Notes under the pieces: generated by a model | The model's database searches: none | Seen by the model: only the letters and a program-made list of their open reading frames with translations | Told to the model about the DNA's origin: nothing | Position numbers and translations under genes: made by a program | Source: JBBSJZ01 sp041739875 | Lineage (GTDB): Bacteria > Planctomycetota > Planctomycetia > Pirellulales > Pirellulaceae | Direction: 5' to 3' | DNA: 64,000 nt | Assembly: GCA_041739875.1 (NCBI GenBank) | Contig: JBGSNA010000148.1 | Span: forward strand, 37,121-101,120 | Part shown: positions 63,001 through 64,000 of the stretch, piece after piece | Layout of the letters: each line of letters opens with the position of its first letter | How positions within the stretch are numbered: the stretch's first letter is position 1

Positions 63001-63913
63001 CGGAGGCCATTTGGATGTTGTCTCAGGAAGTTTGTCACCAGATCTGGATTCAACCCACGCCCGACGATCAGCCTTCATATTTGAAGTACTTGCATATGAC
63101 GAAGCAGCTCCCCGCGTGAACGTACAGGTCCAGTCAGAAGGCGATAGTCATCTCGTTCGAGCGTCTTCGGTCGATAACGATATAACGGAGGTCACCGGGA
63201 CAGGCGTTGAAGAAACTTCGCTCTTTGTGCTCACTAGCGGAGTCTTGCGCCATGTCCGCAGCGATCAGAATGCTCTGATAGAAGCGACGATTCTGCTGGA
63301 TGGCTCTCCAACCTTCGTAGGCGTAGCTTCCGATCGAGCAAAGAATCGAACAGCGATGGATCTTCGCTCGAATACGATCGAAGTGATTCGTGTCGACTCG
63401 TCACTTGCTGACGACCCCTCCATAACGTTGCCTTCACGTATTTTCCTAGCACCGAATACGAAGCTAACGTTTGATGGTGATTGGGATGTTCTTCCCTCAG
63501 TCGAGAAGGGAAGTCGCTTGCTGAATCGAGTGTCTGCCCGCAACCAAGTGATTGAATTTGAAAGCGTCACCAAAGACCAAAACCCCGTTATCTCGGCAGA
63601 TGTGGATGCAAGCGGCGGCGTTTCCGCAAGCGACGCTCTACTCGTCATCAACTACTTCAACCGCAAGGATGCCGGCAGCCAGCCGCTGTTCCCGAGCATC
63701 GATGGGGTGTTTTTAGATGCGAACGGCGACAAGACGATCACAATCGCGGACGCCCTTGAGATCATTCGATGGCTGCGCGTTACTGATGTCGAGTCACAAC
63801 CCGAAGCCGAGGCAGTTGCGTTATCTAGTCTCACGACTGCCATTGTGTGTCACTGGGCGCTTCAAAGGGTACCAGCGCGAGGCGCCTCAAAGGGTACCAA
63901 TTTGGGTTTCTGA
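60053..63913 (+). CDS. Large cell-surface-type protein: PPC and Ig-like domains with C-terminal dockerin (N-terminus doubtful)
   Basis: A 1286-aa frame beginning at GTG 60053. Three pre-peptidase C-terminal (PPC)-type domains occur at about 45-125 (DVDFWSFEATAGT), 413-510 (KEDVDWWRFDANVG) and 800-895 (AGDSDWWSFDAKAGD), separated by two Big_5-like Ig domains at 253-366 (GPRVSNVWGIPPDN) and 633-757 (LPPVVTKVEGIPNDGG). A type I dockerin follows at about 1182-1243 (DVDASGGVSASDALLVINYF and FLDANGDKTITIADALEII, two calcium loops). Secretion and surface assembly are expected, but there is no signal peptide and the upstream frame gives no ATG before a stop at 59966. The last 20 residues (RVPARGASKGTNLGF) are repeat DNA. 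Confidence 0.8.
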   Translation: MAGTPLIITPDSNGTGLSHTARPGLGSLTYVIPELPELNRSLDVDFWSFEATAGTIVEATLSFQHRGLVLSIFGEDGTKIASTGFGELTVPIPTSGRYFLEVSSNRFIERVPIEYELYLLASESTPLEPTGLTRGNARFEFETPSNPRAASIAGTLRYSSRTSNNIFSLGRIDAGSTITLSTSFPHWSALQPVVEVFGSKHGLVVDSDSSNGTYHGQVSADDDYFAQIYAVEGGGVFAQYVLDAVVDDHGGPRVSNVWGIPPDNEIGTSLIGKIDISFSEDVRLMSEFSDLREAGADQIFDNADDVVYETELIYTYSDVLSVGTIVVKNGPLNDGKYRLTLSSEITDLSGNRLGDGTPFVSSFDIDTNPEFHLFEGFNNDDMPSATFLPMEQDVLGSGISRSVKTGIGILESKEDVDWWRFDANVGPIRITTTTGKSLQRASVSILDDQGQTLTEFTEHSPSFYPIVAIPRAGTYFIRVSQDHRGSIVNLRYSIRLDASTILPLEADEIQNTSSANAEPVPLEFTRDGLHRRSITGTLLVRDTDFFTLGEIPANEQVDLKIDRPQWSGVDPIVSIVPHNSPPIELAADDDGVYRFRTALRGRYDVLLEAKEDDGSAGLNSQYILTATIGDTLPPVVTKVEGIPNDGGRTSHLLSTFNITFSRELDPASVLNADVQLVHTGDDGIFDTSDDRLMRISHDFYKDGSAFSSPRRLQFAVAEGENPLLEGSYRLALPATITSLYGGLLADGNGFSTTFTVNALPSGYQYEGSRNDTRLNATHLVNESPDSRWLNRGIGSMEQAGDSDWWSFDAKAGDWVTVWTPTRSNRALVHTVMFDNDGDVVQKIDQDPTNSQSVSFSRFLIPADGKYDVKIGEEIRSLAGDHLYEIWVHVSEAPGTVSRASGTLNKHFVPTIQGGIAVVAENAQDTHRFQLDGVEPGTRLRVEALAPSWISSSQSIFLVDEFGHFADHQSYDGGILQVSQSPNNGGHLDVVSGSLSPDLDSTHARRSAFIFEVLAYDEAAPRVNVQVQSEGDSHLVRASSVDNDITEVTGTGVEETSLFVLTSGVLRHVRSDQNALIEATILLDGSPTFVGVASDRAKNRTAMDLRSNTIEVIRVDSSLADDPSITLPSRIFLAPNTKLTFDGDWDVLPSVEKGSRLLNRVSARNQVIEFESVTKDQNPVISADVDASGGVSASDALLVINYFNRKDAGSQPLFPSIDGVFLDANGDKTITIADALEIIRWLRVTDVESQPEAEAVALSSLTTAIVCHWALQRVPARGASKGTNLGF

Positions 63914-63993
63914 TTGATCATCCTTGGTTTTGGTATCTTTTGCCTTACTTCTCTTCGGCATCCGACCCGGTGGGCGCTTTGGTACCCTTTGAA
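63856..63993. repeat. GGTACC-containing short repeats at the right edge
   Basis: Two direct copies of GGCGCYTCAAAGGGTACCA (63856-63874 and 63881-63899, one difference, 25-bp period) and an inverted copy TGGTACCCTTTGAA at 63980-63993, an exact 14-bp match to copy 1. A diverged copy (TTTGGTATCTTTTG) lies near 63930. The first two copies are translated as the end of the dockerin protein; the rest is non-coding. The pattern suggests a mobile REP-type element or the edge of a repeat cluster that continues beyond the window. Confidence 0.75.
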
Positions 63994-64000
63994 CTTTTCC

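Noticed and set aside
1..64000. CRISPR array, prophage, tRNA or rRNA genes
   Set aside because: No regularly spaced repeats, phage structural genes or recognisable RNA genes were seen; small RNAs cannot be excluded by reading alone.

Overview
This window looks like chromosomal DNA of a planctomycete, most likely a Pirellulaceae (Rhodopirellula-like) bacterium. The evidence is the repertoire: adjacent DUF1501/DUF1800 genes, a DUF1559 pseudopilin, a secreted PPC/dockerin protein, ThuA and PhoD proteins, CAP, PQQ and WD40 proteins, a sugar isomerase/epimerase with a Tat-like leader, rpsD outside the usual ribosomal operon, and gyrB without gyrA or dnaA nearby. Gene density is high, strands alternate in short operons, and Shine-Dalgarno sequences are only sometimes present. 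I see no rRNA, tRNA, CRISPR array or prophage.

Layout. 1-16 kb is mostly housekeeping: an edge-truncated sigma-54 activator, fabI, a thioredoxin-fold protein, a prenyltransferase-repeat protein, an orphan LolD-type ATPase, rpsD, lpd, a ThuA+PhoD pair, a CAP protein, hisH with a coupled unknown ORF, recQ, and a DnaQ-BRCT exonuclease facing away from recQ. 16.3-24.4 kb holds a PQQ propeller and then a seven-gene sensory cluster: BLUF (blue light), H-NOX (heme/NO), two related histidine kinases, and three response regulators (HDOD, degenerate HD-GYP, and receiver only). 24.5-27.1 kb is gyrB.

27.2-32.0 kb (minus) is the most unusual part. A small Cys-rich exported protein carries a double-glycine leader motif. 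It lies upstream of an unknown anchored protein, a membrane protein fusing an apparently periplasmic C39 (double-glycine) peptidase to DUF1573, a MauE-thioredoxin fusion, and a GT2 glycosyltransferase. I read this as a possible Sec-exported, C39-matured, disulfide-rich peptide system.

32.4-36.1 kb is a translationally coupled operon of a GT39-like membrane glycosyltransferase, a DUF1559 pseudopilin-like protein and a WD40 protein. 36.2-36.8 kb is a graveyard with a histidine-kinase C-terminus and a transposase remnant. 36.8-48.4 kb holds small secreted proteins, a creatininase, the DUF1501/DUF1800 operon, acs, and a pseudopilin with a GspE-like protein that has lost its ATPase motifs. 48.6-54.4 kb holds secreted hydrolases and carbohydrate-related enzymes. 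54.6-59.7 kb is an SbcCD/YhaO-YhaN-like pair with a degenerate nuclease partner, preceded by a perfect 16-bp palindrome. 60-64 kb is a giant PPC/Ig-like/dockerin protein without a recognisable signal peptide, whose last codons run into a short GGTACC-containing repeat family at the right edge.

All family assignments come from reading motifs in the translated sequence; no database search was run.
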